Notes: a model not told the origin generated them from the sequence alone. A stretch of DNA of 64,000 nt from Staphylococcus kloosii (GCF_003019255.1 NZ_CP027846.1:124001-188000), one strand, 5' to 3'. Numbered from the stretch's first letter, positions 1-8,452 are shown. Translations and numbers: made by a program.

Positions 1-1049
1 AAATTAATCATATCCCATTGCAAACTGTACGCGCCTTTAAAGAAATTATATTTTGGATTAGAACCGCTCGATAAATAATAAACTTCATCCTTGGTATAAA
101 TATAATAGGCAGCTGCTAAATGAAGTATATTGCCTTCTTGTTGTTGCAATTTCTCAAATTCTTTAATTTTTTTAAGCTGATTATTCCGTTGCTGCTGTAA
201 CTGTGTCAATTTAGTCTTTTTCTTTTTAGAGTTTGGTGTAATGGTCATGGCTTTTTCAAGTTCTAATATTTCTAATGTTAATTGCGCCTCGTTTTGCTTT
301 AATTTTGTTATATATTTTTCTAAATCTATATATGCTAATTTAATCATTGAGTTTTGAGAATACATTTGCTGCATTTCTTCAAAATATCGTTGATCTCTGA
401 ATTTAAAACCATGCTTTTCTTCGGCCATTTGAAATAATTTAAAAAACTTATCAGTTTCACTAATATCTAACGTCCTCACTTGCACGCCCATTTCAATTGT
501 CTTTTTTATATTCCTTCTAGTCTGGTACTGCATTTCTTGTAATAATGCTTCATCGTTCTTTTGTTGAATATTTAATACAGACAACCATCTGATTTGACTT
601 AATTGCGAATAACCAATACTATAACCTTGATGTTTATAGCCTAGTCGATTAAGTTCCTTAAACAATTGTTTATTATCATATGATGTTATTATGTCCCCTT
701 CCGGATTTCTAATATTTTCAATAACATATGGATCGACTAATATAAATAATCCTCTATGCTGTTTCACGTACTTTTTAAGACCTTCAAAAAAGCATGTCAC
801 TAACGCTTGATTATTAAAATCTAATACCGGTCCTCTATGCGTATAAAAGTATTTTAAAATTCTAAGCGCTCGAGCTTCAGTAATTAAACAAGCAGCTAAC
901 ACTTCTTCACCATTTTTAACACCTACAAGATGTACACACCCTCCATTGTCTTGACGATAATTATAATGTGCAATTGACTGTGTATAGTGCACAAAATTGT
1001 TATTAACAAACTCACTATATTCTGCCGGTTTCAATGTTGTAAAATTCAT
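1..1049 (-). CDS. FemABX-family peptidoglycan interpeptide ligase, 3' end cut by window edge
   Basis: The frame opens with ATG at 1049, behind GAAGAGAGTGA, and is still open after 349 codons at the window edge, so the C-terminus is missing. Translation resembles staphylococcal FemA/FemB/FmhA: an N-terminal stretch with HYTQS, YTHRGPVLD and a long helical arm rich in K/Q (about residues 250-290), followed by YYLSSGSNPKYNFFKGAYSLQW, the second GNAT-like lobe. The family transfers glycine or serine from aminoacyl-tRNA to lipid II at the cytoplasmic membrane. The sequence diverges from FemA itself, so an Fmh-type paralogue that inserts an alternative residue is as likely. The pairing of lobe and helical arm makes the family assignment firm; the exact substrate is not visible. 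Confidence 0.85.
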   Translation of the reverse strand, partial: MNFTTLKPAEYSEFVNNNFVHYTQSIAHYNYRQDNGGCVHLVGVKNGEEVLAACLITEARALRILKYFYTHRGPVLDFNNQALVTCFFEGLKKYVKQHRGLFILVDPYVIENIRNPEGDIITSYDNKQLFKELNRLGYKHQGYSIGYSQLSQIRWLSVLNIQQKNDEALLQEMQYQTRRNIKKTIEMGVQVRTLDISETDKFFKLFQMAEEKHGFKFRDQRYFEEMQQMYSQNSMIKLAYIDLEKYITKLKQNEAQLTLEILELEKAMTITPNSKKKKTKLTQLQQQRNNQLKKIKEFEKLQQQEGNILHLAAAYYIYTKDEVYYLSSGSNPKYNFFKGAYSLQWDMIN

Positions 1050-1295
1050 TTTTTCACTCTCTTCAAGTTATTAATATGCCGATAAATGTGCAATAAGATG
1101 CTACCGAGCCCACTCAAATAGCACTACAAATTGCTTTATGATATTATATAACTCTCTTTAAAAGCATACAACTTATAATATAGTATTTTTATTTTATAAA
1201 TAAATATAAGATGAATTCGTATCATACCAATATTTAATATCATTAACCTTCATCTATTAATCCCATGTATAAGGTATATATTCATTCATAAATCA

Positions 1296-1326
1296 ACGCC
1301 CTCAAATATAAATAACTTGAGGACGT
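1296..1326 (-). terminator. probable terminator of the ula operon
   Basis: Arms ACGCCCTCAA (1296-1305) and TTGAGGACGT (1317-1326) pair with one internal mismatch. Read on the minus strand it lies just past ulaF and is followed by the T-rich TTGATTTAT. The rest of the 1050-1378 gap is AT-rich and shows nothing else. Confidence 0.55.
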
Positions 1327-1378
1327 ATGTTTGTGTAATATGACACTAAATTCATATATTCAAATTGCCAAGATGTAA

Positions 1379-2077
1379 TTACTGGCCATAGTAGGCATTT
1401 TCCCCACGCTTCCTATAATAGTGTTTATCCAATAAAAATTGATCTATTGCAGAAATGTTCTGTTGTGCTAATAATTCTGTTTTTAATGCCATCTCTGCAA
1501 CTTCTTCTAAAACAATTGTATGTTCTATCGCTTGCTTTACCGATGTTCCGAATATAAATGGTCCATGATTTTGTGTATTAATGGCTGGTATCGCGTCTGG
1601 AGTGATATTTAAAGACTGATAGGTTTCTACTATGACTTTGCCTGTATTGCACTCATAATTATGTTCAACTTCTTCTTTTGTTAACTTTCTAGCACAAGGT
1701 ATCGGACCGTAAAAAGTGTCGGCATGTGTCGTTCCGAAAGGCCTGATTGCTTTACCTGCTTGTGCGAAAACTACTGCATGTAATGAGTGTGTATGCACTA
1801 TACTGTTGACGTTTGGAAAATGCTTATATAAATAAACATGTGTAGGTAAATCTGATGATGGCTTAAGTTGATTTTCTTGTACTGTGCCTTCTAAATCGGT
1901 ATTAACCATATCTACCGGAGATAGTTTACTATACGGTATACCACTAGGTTTAATACAAATAATGCCTTTGTCGCGATCAATCATACTCACGTTACCCCAA
2001 GTCAATTTCACCAACTGATTTTTAGGCAACTGCACGTTACCTTCATATACTAGCCTTTGTATTATTGCTTTATCCAT
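1379..2077 (-). CDS. ulaF: L-ribulose-5-phosphate 4-epimerase UlaF
   Basis: Class II aldolase/AraD family, last step of ascorbate catabolism: converts L-ribulose 5-phosphate to D-xylulose 5-phosphate, which enters the pentose phosphate pathway. With ATG at 2077 the protein has 232 residues and its active-site residues fall at the numbers known for the E. coli enzyme: D76, zinc ligands H95, H97 and H171, D120, and Y229 in the C-terminal AYYGQ. A longer GTG-started frame to 2089 exists but would break this alignment. The start lies just inside the end of ulaE (8-nt overlap), so the two are translationally coupled. Last gene of the ula operon. Confidence 0.95.
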   Translation of the reverse strand: MDKAIIQRLVYEGNVQLPKNQLVKLTWGNVSMIDRDKGIICIKPSGIPYSKLSPVDMVNTDLEGTVQENQLKPSSDLPTHVYLYKHFPNVNSIVHTHSLHAVVFAQAGKAIRPFGTTHADTFYGPIPCARKLTKEEVEHNYECNTGKVIVETYQSLNITPDAIPAINTQNHGPFIFGTSVKQAIEHTIVLEEVAEMALKTELLAQQNISAIDQFLLDKHYYRKRGENAYYGQ

Positions 2078-2933
2078 GATGAACACCACTTTTCACGATT
2101 GCTTTTTCAATAAATGTTTTGGCATTTAATATTACTTCTTTAGGGTCTGTTAAATTTTCCGACCACATTTCTATTAAAAATGGCCCATTATATTTTAATC
2201 GTTGTAATGTTTGAAAAACCTCAACAAAATCCACTTCCCCCTCACCAAAAGGAACATCTTTAAATTTGCCTTTGAAATCAGCCGTTACTGGTAATGTGTC
2301 TTTTAAATGGATCGCGACCGTATCATTTATACCTTTCGCTAACTCATTTGGTACATTATTTTGTGGCCAAGCAGAAAGATTTCCTACATCTGGATATACT
2401 TTTAAGTATGGATGATTACTTACCGCTTCTTTTAACTCAATATATTTAGAAATACTATTTAAAAATGTATCGTCCATTATTTCAAGCGCTAAAATCACCT
2501 GTTTCTTAGCAGCATAATCTAGGGCAACGTTGAGACTCTCTTTAAAATTTTGAGCAGTTAATTGCGATTTTGTCTCATAATAAACGTCATATCCTGCCAA
2601 TTGAATTACACGCACACCTATTTTTTGAGCTAAGTCGATCGCTTGAAACATTATTTCCAAAGCCTTATTTCTAATATTCTCGTCAGAAGAACCTAACGGA
2701 TATCTTCTGTGTCCACTTAAACATATACTTTGTACATAAATATCTTCGTATAATTGCGTTTCATTGATTTTATGAATATTATCTTTAGACCACGTTAATC
2801 TAGCCAATCGTTGATCTGACTCATCAATCGACATTTCTATAAAGTTAAACCCTAATTGCTTAGCATATTTTAATTTCTCTGGTATTGATAAAGATACAGG
2901 CATGGCTTTTTCATAAATACCTAGATAATTCAT
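2070..2933 (-). CDS. ulaE: L-ribulose-5-phosphate 3-epimerase (L-xylulose 5-phosphate 3-epimerase) UlaE
   Basis: A 287-residue TIM-barrel of the AP-endonuclease-like sugar isomerase family. It converts L-xylulose 5-phosphate, made by UlaD, to L-ribulose 5-phosphate for UlaF. The family metal ligands are visible as E151 (ALEIMDD), D182 (VYPDVGN), H209 (AIHLKD) and E255 (FLIEMW). The length matches characterised UlaE/SgbU proteins (about 285). It overlaps ulaD upstream by 4 nt (ATGA) and ulaF downstream by 8 nt, the usual arrangement for coupled translation in this operon. Confidence 0.95.
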   Translation of the reverse strand: MNYLGIYEKAMPVSLSIPEKLKYAKQLGFNFIEMSIDESDQRLARLTWSKDNIHKINETQLYEDIYVQSICLSGHRRYPLGSSDENIRNKALEIMFQAIDLAQKIGVRVIQLAGYDVYYETKSQLTAQNFKESLNVALDYAAKKQVILALEIMDDTFLNSISKYIELKEAVSNHPYLKVYPDVGNLSAWPQNNVPNELAKGINDTVAIHLKDTLPVTADFKGKFKDVPFGEGEVDFVEVFQTLQRLKYNGPFLIEMWSENLTDPKEVILNAKTFIEKAIVKSGVHHG

Positions 2934-3571
2934 GATTCAAATACCTTTGTAATTTCTTCTTTAAAAGCACGCGCAGCATAAGCAGGATCTTCAGCCTCTC
3001 TAAGATTACGTCCGGCAATAAATGCATATATATCTAAGCCTTGAAACAATTTCACTGTATCCAGTTCTAAGCCACCTGTAACTGAAACTTTAAATCCTAA
3101 ATCAATTAGCCGTTGAATCTTATTTAAATCTTCTTCTGACCACTTTTTACCTGCTAAAAGTGCATCACGACTTTGATGATATACTACTTGTTTTATATCG
3201 TTATCAAACCATTGTTGCGCCTGTTCAAAGGTCCAATCCCCGTATAACTCTACTTGAATATCGTCCATCACATTTTTTGCAGCAATCATTGTTTCTATCG
3301 TGGCACAACAAATTACCGTCATCCAGTTGGCGCCCGCATCTTTACAATTTTGAGCGACTATTTTCCCCGCATCTGCACATTTAGTATCTGCTAATATTAT
3401 TTTATCTTTATATAATGACCTAACTGTTTCGATCGCATGTCTACCTTCTTGTAAACATAATATTGTCCCTACTTCTAAAATGTCCACTTCGTTACCTAAT
3501 GATTTTAAAGTGCTAGTCGCGCTATCAATAGTTTGATTGTCTAAAGCAATTTGTAATAATGGTTTAGTCAT
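2930..3571 (-). CDS. ulaD: 3-keto-L-gulonate-6-phosphate decarboxylase UlaD
   Basis: Orotidine-5'-phosphate decarboxylase superfamily TIM barrel, 213 aa. It decarboxylates 3-keto-L-gulonate 6-phosphate to L-xylulose 5-phosphate with Mg2+. The diagnostic residues are in place: D11, E33, and the D62-x-K64-x-x-D67 signature (ADTKCAD), with H132 and R135 in YHQSR. Preceded by AGGAGGAAC. It sits 18 nt after ulaC. The related staphylococcal hexulose-6-phosphate synthase shares the fold, but the neighbourhood of ulaABC, ulaE and ulaF makes the ascorbate role the better reading. Confidence 0.95.
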   Translation of the reverse strand: MTKPLLQIALDNQTIDSATSTLKSLGNEVDILEVGTILCLQEGRHAIETVRSLYKDKIILADTKCADAGKIVAQNCKDAGANWMTVICCATIETMIAAKNVMDDIQVELYGDWTFEQAQQWFDNDIKQVVYHQSRDALLAGKKWSEEDLNKIQRLIDLGFKVSVTGGLELDTVKLFQGLDIYAFIAGRNLREAEDPAYAARAFKEEITKVFES

Positions 3572-3589
3572 AGTTGTTCCTCCTTGATG

Positions 3590-4060
3590 TTACGAAATGT
3601 ATTCACTCATATCTGCTTTATCAATATGCGCTATGATTTCTTCTACAGACGTCGCTGTTGTTAGCTTATCAATGATATTGTCAATTTCGAATACACTAAC
3701 TATTTGTGGTATCGCAATACTCGTATGAATATCAGATGATGTCGCGGCTAAGACTACAAATACACTCGCACGTTTATGATCTCCGAAATCTATAGGTTTA
3801 TTAAATATCACGAGACTAAAAGCGTCTCGGTTCACACCATCTTCTGGCCTTGCATGTGGCATTGCCATGCCATCCATCAATAAATAATAAGGCCCATATT
3901 TTTTAGTATTTTGAATAATAGCCTCTACATAATTTGTTGTTATAGCTCCACTTTGCAATAACGGTGCAGTAGCTATTGTCACAGCTTCTTCCCAATTTTC
4001 AGCATCTTGATTTAACCAAATAGATTGTTCATTAATAATACTTTCTTTAAATGACACCAT
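3590..4060 (-). CDS. ulaC: ascorbate PTS enzyme IIA UlaC
   Basis: A 156-aa cytoplasmic EIIA protein of the mannitol/fructose-ascorbate class. The phosphorylated histidine is H69 in AMPHARPEDG. It takes phosphate from HPr and hands it to UlaB. I start it at ATG 4060 (MVSFKESI) after GGTGATCATT; an in-frame ATG at 4075 sits inside ulaB and has no better ribosome binding site. The ulaB stop and the ulaC start are about 10 nt apart, as expected for one transcript. Confidence 0.93.
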   Translation of the reverse strand: MVSFKESIINEQSIWLNQDAENWEEAVTIATAPLLQSGAITTNYVEAIIQNTKKYGPYYLLMDGMAMPHARPEDGVNRDAFSLVIFNKPIDFGDHKRASVFVVLAATSSDIHTSIAIPQIVSVFEIDNIIDKLTTATSVEEIIAHIDKADMSEYIS

Positions 4061-4071
4061 AATGATCACCT

Positions 4072-4350
4072 TCAAATTACTTGTTGTAGATTTTCTTTTA
4101 TCTCTGAATCATCCATTAAATTATCTAACCCTAATAATTTACTCGTCGTTCTACCTTCTAACTCTTGTATTAAATATTTACTAGCAAACACGATATCATA
4201 TCCATTTGCCTGCGCCTTTGCTTCTCCAATGCTACAGTAATCAACAGTAAAATCACTAACATCGAGTTCACGTAAACACTTTTCAATTTTCATTTTTATG
4301 ACCATTGATGATCCCATACCACTTCCACAAGCTGCTAAGATTTTTAACAT
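4072..4350 (-). CDS. ulaB: ascorbate PTS enzyme IIB UlaB
   Basis: A 92-aa EIIB component. The phosphocysteine is C8 in LAACGSGMGSS, the P-loop motif typical of lactose/ascorbate-type EIIB domains. It receives phosphate from H69 of UlaC and passes it to the substrate bound to UlaA. Preceded by GGAGGAACTCAATT. Between ulaA (28-nt gap) and ulaC in the operon. Confidence 0.95.
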   Translation of the reverse strand: MLKILAACGSGMGSSMVIKMKIEKCLRELDVSDFTVDYCSIGEAKAQANGYDIVFASKYLIQELEGRTTSKLLGLDNLMDDSEIKENLQQVI

Positions 4351-4378
4351 AATTGAGTTCCTCCATTTCTACGTTGTA

Positions 4379-5806
4379 TTACTCTAAGCCTTGATAATAT
4401 AGTTCTTTGTCTTTTGCTCTTCTAAACTGTAATTGAGGTATTAAGAGCAATAAGATTATGATTACAAAGTATGCTACTAAGCCAAAATTGTGTAATAAAA
4501 GTCCAAATCCAGGCCAAATTAATTCAAAATCTATACTTCCGTGCCAACCACCAAATTTATATAATCCAAAGAACACTACTGCAAATGCACTTATCGACAC
4601 TTGCAACACACCAGAAACAAATGCACAAATTAAAGCTGCTCTTGTACCACCAACTTTATTTGCATAAACGGCAATAGTAGCATTGTCAAAAAACACAGGC
4701 ACAAACCCGGTTATAATAAGTACAGGTGAATGAAATAAAATCAAACCTAATATTGTGATAAACTGTCCGAGCGAACCACAAATAAAACCAAATAGCACTG
4801 CGTTTTGAGGTGCAAAATTAAATGTAGCTGCACAATCCACTGCCGGTAATGACCCGGGTAATAATTTATTTGAGATACCTTGGAAAGAGTTCGTTAATTC
4901 TGATACGAACATTCTTACACCCATCATTAAAATTGCTAAAAAGACTGAAAATGATAATGAACTAGAAATAATATAAGTAATAAAAGATAACTTTTCGGGG
5001 AAGTTTTGAGGGTCTAATTTTCTTAAAAAGTCTTCACCTAAAATCACCAAAATAGTACCAAAGAAGATAAGCATTAGCGTACCAGTGGCAACGATACTAT
5101 CATTGAACATCGACAACCATTTGGGCAATTTCATATTTTCTAAATTTTTCTCTTTATTGCCTAATTTAGGGGCTACTTTATCAACTAACCAAATAGCAAA
5201 CATTTCTTGATGGCCTACTGCAAAACCCGCATTCTTAGTTAATCGTTGTGTCGGGCCAACGGTTAAATTCGAACCAACTGCCCAATATAGACCTACTAAA
5301 ATACCAATCATTATACTGCCTATAAAGTTTCTATATTCTGGGAACGCAAAAAATACAATCCACGTAATTGTTAATGATTGTTGAACCATAATGTGACCTG
5401 TAATAAACAATGTTCTAAGTTTCGTAATCTTGCTAAGTTTTACTAATAGAATATTTAATAGAAAACCAATAACAAGTGCGACCATCGTATAAGTTGTAGT
5501 TAAATTAATAGATTTTAATGCACTATCTACAGCATTCAACCCAAAATATGGATCAATAACTGCCGCCTTTAAATCAAATCTCTCACCCAAACCAGCTAAT
5601 ATCGGCCTAAATTTTTCAACCAAACCTTTAGCTCCAACGAGTAAGATCATAAAACCAACGACTGCTTTAATAAAACCTGCGAAACATTCATACCATTTTT
5701 TCTTAAGTAACACGTAACCTACAAAAACAATAATGCCAATGAAAAATTCTGGTTTAGTCAGTATATTATCTATAAACCAAATGAATATAATGATTAAGTT
5801 GTTCAT
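4379..5806 (-). CDS. ulaA: ascorbate PTS permease EIIC UlaA
   Basis: A 475-aa polytopic membrane protein of the SgaT/UlaA family, with about 10-11 hydrophobic segments. It binds extracellular ascorbate and delivers L-ascorbate 6-phosphate to the cytoplasm together with UlaB and UlaC. Family stretches visible include MNNLIIIFIWFIDNIL at the start, VGHQEMFAIWLVDK near residue 200, SFQGISNKLLPGSLPAVD, and VFFDNATIAVYANKVGG. The 20-nt gap to ulaG and shared orientation place it second in the operon. Confidence 0.95.
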   Translation of the reverse strand: MNNLIIIFIWFIDNILTKPEFFIGIIVFVGYVLLKKKWYECFAGFIKAVVGFMILLVGAKGLVEKFRPILAGLGERFDLKAAVIDPYFGLNAVDSALKSINLTTTYTMVALVIGFLLNILLVKLSKITKLRTLFITGHIMVQQSLTITWIVFFAFPEYRNFIGSIMIGILVGLYWAVGSNLTVGPTQRLTKNAGFAVGHQEMFAIWLVDKVAPKLGNKEKNLENMKLPKWLSMFNDSIVATGTLMLIFFGTILVILGEDFLRKLDPQNFPEKLSFITYIISSSLSFSVFLAILMMGVRMFVSELTNSFQGISNKLLPGSLPAVDCAATFNFAPQNAVLFGFICGSLGQFITILGLILFHSPVLIITGFVPVFFDNATIAVYANKVGGTRAALICAFVSGVLQVSISAFAVVFFGLYKFGGWHGSIDFELIWPGFGLLLHNFGLVAYFVIIILLLLIPQLQFRRAKDKELYYQGLE

Positions 5807-5826
5807 AGCTGTTCATTCCTTTGATT

Positions 5827-6891
5827 TTATAAAAATGAAGGATACGGTAAATCATTTTCGATAGTAAAGACATCTTCAAAGCCTCTTGGATAGTGGTATT
5901 CCAATTTATGTCGGTCTTGAGGATAAGTATATTGTCCGCCAACTTGCCAAATAAAAGGCGTAAATTCATAATCTAAAAAGTCTTTTTTATTTTTCCAAAG
6001 ATCTAGTATTTCTTGTGGGTTTGCTTGGAAATTAGACCATATATCATGATGCACGGGGATAACGACTTTAGTCTTTAAACATTCGGCCATTCTTAACAGA
6101 TCAACTGACGTTAGTTTGTCAGTAATACCTCTTGGGTTCTCTCCAAAGGCACCTAAGGCAACATCAATTTCGTGGTTGTTGCCATGTTCAGCAAATTTCA
6201 CCGAAAAATGAGAGTCTCCAGCATGATATAGATTACCTCCTGATGTTTTAAACAAATAATTTACCGCAATATCATCCATATCTTGAGGAAATTGGCCATT
6301 CAACTGTTGTTCTTGTGGTACAGTTATTAATGCAGTACGGTCAAAAGCCTCTAGTGCTACTATTTCGATACTGCCCACTTTCAAACTATCTCCGGGTTTA
6401 ACCACTCTACATCTTTGTTCGGGCACACCCCAATCTCTCCAAACCTTTACTACAGCTTTAGGGCCAATAAATGGAACTGAATCATCTGTATTTTGCAATA
6501 CTGCTGCTGCGGTATTAATATCTAAATGATCTGAATGTATATGCGTCACAACGAGCGCATGAATATTCTTCATCTCAAAAGGATCAATAACAAAGGGTTG
6601 CGTTCTTAAATTGGGTTGGAGTTGTTTGCATCCAGACATACGTTGCATTTGATGTCCCGACTTCATTAACTTATTCTTTTTAGTACGTTTACCACTACCA
6701 CACCACAAGTCACATAAAATATTCGTGCCTTCATGTGACTTCAGCCAAATTCCTGTACAACCTAACCACCACAACGCAAAATTCTCTTTTGGTACTTGCG
6801 TTTCCTCAATTTCTTCATTTAACCATGTTCCCCACTCTGGAAACGTAGATAAAATCCATTGCTCTTTTGTAATACTTTGTACTTTAGACAT
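5827..6891 (-). CDS. ulaG: L-ascorbate-6-phosphate lactonase UlaG
   Basis: A 354-aa metallo-beta-lactamase-fold hydrolase, first gene of the operon. It opens the lactone ring of L-ascorbate 6-phosphate to give 3-keto-L-gulonate 6-phosphate, the UlaD substrate. The metal-binding motif is H117-x-H119-x-D121-H122 in THIHSDHLD, and further ligands are likely in YHAGDSHFS and PVHHDIW. The length equals the E. coli protein. The start follows GGAGGAGAT closely. No ula regulator gene lies next to the operon, so control must come from elsewhere plus CcpA. Confidence 0.95.
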   Translation of the reverse strand: MSKVQSITKEQWILSTFPEWGTWLNEEIEETQVPKENFALWWLGCTGIWLKSHEGTNILCDLWCGSGKRTKKNKLMKSGHQMQRMSGCKQLQPNLRTQPFVIDPFEMKNIHALVVTHIHSDHLDINTAAAVLQNTDDSVPFIGPKAVVKVWRDWGVPEQRCRVVKPGDSLKVGSIEIVALEAFDRTALITVPQEQQLNGQFPQDMDDIAVNYLFKTSGGNLYHAGDSHFSVKFAEHGNNHEIDVALGAFGENPRGITDKLTSVDLLRMAECLKTKVVIPVHHDIWSNFQANPQEILDLWKNKKDFLDYEFTPFIWQVGGQYTYPQDRHKLEYHYPRGFEDVFTIENDLPYPSFL

Positions 6892-6912
6892 CTTATCTCC
6901 TCCTATAATATG

Positions 6913-6957
6913 TGTAAGCGTTTACGAAATTATATAGTCATTATTTTCATTTTTCAA
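6913..6957 (-). promoter_or_regulatory. ula promoter with cre site
   Basis: On the minus strand TTGAAA (6957-6952) and TATAAT (6934-6929) are 17 nt apart. Directly downstream at 6926-6913 lies CGTAAACGCTTACA, matching the CcpA cre consensus at 13 of 14 positions, at about +1. This placement predicts glucose repression of ascorbate use. Confidence 0.75.
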
Positions 6958-6971
6958 TATATTTAATATTA

Positions 6972-6998
6972 TTTATATTGTATTAATTACAATATAAA
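6972..6998. promoter_or_regulatory. 27-bp perfect palindrome upstream of ula promoter
   Basis: Arms TTTATATTGTA and TACAATATAAA are exact reverse complements around TTAAT. The centre is about 63 bp upstream of the predicted start of transcription, a position typical of an activator site. The regulator is not encoded here. Confidence 0.6.
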
Positions 6999-7005
6999 AT
7001 CAAAA

Positions 7006-7033
7006 AGACCCCAATATAAAAATATTGAGGTCT
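7006..7033 (-). terminator. hairpin terminator upstream of ula
   Basis: AGACCCCAATAT and ATATTGAGGTCT pair with one mismatch. On the minus strand the stem is followed by TTTTTGATTTT. It would end transcripts from the right, such as a long ykkCD 3' tail, before the ula promoter. Confidence 0.7.
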
Positions 7034-7363
7034 AATTTTCAACGATTTGAACAATATTTACGTCCAAAAATTAACTAACTATATTGTTTGCCAACACCAA
7101 CCATAGTAGTAAATAACACATTGTTTATATTTTAACTGCAAAATACATAAATACCGTTATCTTTTATTAAAAATATTTACAAGCAATGATTTATTCTTTT
7201 TTTCAGTCTTTACTAGGAACTTTCTAGTAAAAATGACAGTTAAGCAAATATTTAATTACAGCTTTTAAGTCGAGAAAATATGTAATACTCAATTATTTAA
7301 ATAGTTAAAAATATTTAAAGTAAAATATTTGAATGTACAAATAATCATATGCTATATTAAGAA
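7034..7363. other. intergenic, no gene seen
   Basis: Very AT-rich. The only structure I see is TTTACTAG/CTAGTAAA, an 8-bp inverted repeat at 7209-7231. No frame with a ribosome binding site is present on either strand. Confidence 0.5.
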
Positions 7364-7446
7364 TGTAGTTAATACTAACTACTAGTCTTTTATATTCATG
7401 AACATATTACTCTTTGAGAGCGACACATCAGTGTCGCTCTTTTTTT
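7364..7446 (+). ncRNA. candidate small RNA of about 80 nt
   Basis: A promoter-like pair TTGAAT (7329-7334) and TATATT (7353-7358), 18 nt apart, precedes a segment with two hairpins: GTAGTTA-ATAC-TAACTAC near 7365-7382, and a 9-bp terminator stem GAGCGACAC-ATCA-GTGTCGCTC at 7418-7439 followed by seven T. No coding frame longer than six codons lies between. It would be antisense to the 3' tail of ykkD. The identity is unknown; no named staphylococcal RNA was recognised. Confidence 0.5.
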
Positions 7447-7759
7447 AGCTTAATAATTTCAAGCCAATCGTACTGCCTAGAATTATTACGATACATAATA
7501 CACGTAAGAAATCTTTTGATTCTTTATAAAACAACATACCTATCACTGCACCACCAACAGCACCGATACCAGTCCACACTGCATATGCTGTACTCATTGG
7601 CAATGTCATCATCGCTATAGCTAAACAAATAAAGCTAAGCGCAAAACTAACCATCATATATATTAATGATCTTAATTTATTATTATGTGTATAAGCACTC
7701 AATGATGCCACTCCTAACATTTCAAATACACCTGCAATAATTAATATAATCCAATCCAT
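7445..7759 (-). CDS. ykkD: SMR-family guanidine exporter subunit YkkD
   Basis: A 104-aa small multidrug resistance protein with four transmembrane helices. The essential membrane glutamate is E13 (GVFEMLGV) and the fold-typical AYAVWTGIGAVGG follows in helix 3. It lies 3 nt after ykkC and its ribosome binding site GGGGC is inside the ykkC end, so the two form a heterodimeric antiporter of the B. subtilis YkkCD type. Placement behind a guanidine-I riboswitch argues for export of guanidinium in exchange for protons rather than general drug efflux. Which member takes which membrane orientation was not worked out. Confidence 0.88.
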   Translation of the reverse strand: MDWIILIIAGVFEMLGVASLSAYTHNNKLRSLIYMMVSFALSFICLAIAMMTLPMSTAYAVWTGIGAVGGAVIGMLFYKESKDFLRVLCIVIILGSTIGLKLLS

Positions 7760-7762
7760 AAT

Positions 7763-8086
7763 TTATGCCCCTTTCTCGCTCGTTGTCGCAAGTTTTAATC
7801 CAACCACACCAGTCAGTAATATGAATATCAATATTATCTTTCCTATATTTAATGGTTGTTCAAAAACTAAGAAATCGCATAAAGTAACTCCTGTAGTACC
7901 AAGACCAACAAATATGGCATACGTCGTTCCTGCCGGTAATACTTTCGATGCTTGTATTAATAAATAGAAACTTAGAAAAATAGCTATTACCGTCACTAAC
8001 CATTCAATAGTATTAGATGCATGTGTTAAACCAATAACCCATCCAACTTCAAACAATGCCGCTATCACAATTTTTAACCAATTCAT
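7763..8086 (-). CDS. ykkC: SMR-family guanidine exporter subunit YkkC
   Basis: A 107-aa, four-helix SMR protein and partner of YkkD. The conserved glutamate lies in ALFEVGWVIGL and helix 3 carries TTYAIFVGLGTTG, a Gdx/SugE-like signature. Two in-frame ATGs exist; the one at 8092 is a single base from AGGAGG and too close, while ATG 8086 has a 7-nt spacer, so I use 8086. The gene is the first behind the riboswitch hairpin at 8107-8230 and is expected to be switched on when guanidine binds the leader. Confidence 0.9.
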   Translation of the reverse strand: MNWLKIVIAALFEVGWVIGLTHASNTIEWLVTVIAIFLSFYLLIQASKVLPAGTTYAIFVGLGTTGVTLCDFLVFEQPLNIGKIILIFILLTGVVGLKLATTSEKGA

Positions 8087-8106
8087 TTCCATACCTCCTA
8101 ATAAAT

Positions 8107-8230
8107 AAAAAAAGCCCGGAAGATAGTATCTAAACTATCTCCCAGGCTTTTATCCTTCCGTGTAACATGCAATAACATGTCGCTTTCTCTCGGACCAGAC
8201 TAACTATAAAGTTACGGAACCCTAGAAAGC
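8107..8230 (-). ncRNA. guanidine-I (ykkC-yxkD) riboswitch with terminator
   Basis: Read on the minus strand the leader contains the conserved pieces of this aptamer in order: CTAGGGTTCCG, CTGGTCCGAGAG, ACACGG, and AAAAGCCTGGGAGATAG. The last part also forms the long terminator stem with ATCTTCCGGGCTTTTTTT (8109-8151). Guanidine binding stabilises the aptamer and prevents the terminator, allowing ykkCD expression. Both the motif order and the downstream SMR genes fit. Confidence 0.9.
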
Positions 8231-8344
8231 TTTTATTAAATTAATTGAACTATATCAAATCTTTATATACCGGTCAACCATAGTATCTCAAAAAGATTCG
8301 ATACGCTTGAGTCAAAATTTTTTCAATTATCAGGGCTAAAACAC

Positions 8345-8399
8345 TCTACATTTTACTAATTTTAATGTATACTAGTATTTAATTAGAATAATTCTAATT
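8345..8399 (+). promoter_or_regulatory. promoter with Fur/PerR-type 7-1-7 palindrome at +1
   Basis: TCTACA (8345-8350), a 17-nt spacer and TATACT (8368-8373, with TG before it) form a promoter. At 8381-8399, covering the predicted start of transcription, lies AATTAGAATAATTCTAATT, an exact palindrome with core TTAGAAT-A-ATTCTAA. The 7-1-7 form is that of Fur-family operators and differs from the PerR box in two symmetrical positions. Confidence 0.6.
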
Positions 8400-8452
8400 T
8401 AGAGCTGAGAATTTTAAATACCAAACAATAATTTATATAAAGAAAGGTGAAG

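Noticed and set aside
7445..8086. Assignment of the SMR genes as qacC/smr biocide efflux
   Set aside because: The pair structure and the guanidine-I riboswitch favour guanidine export.
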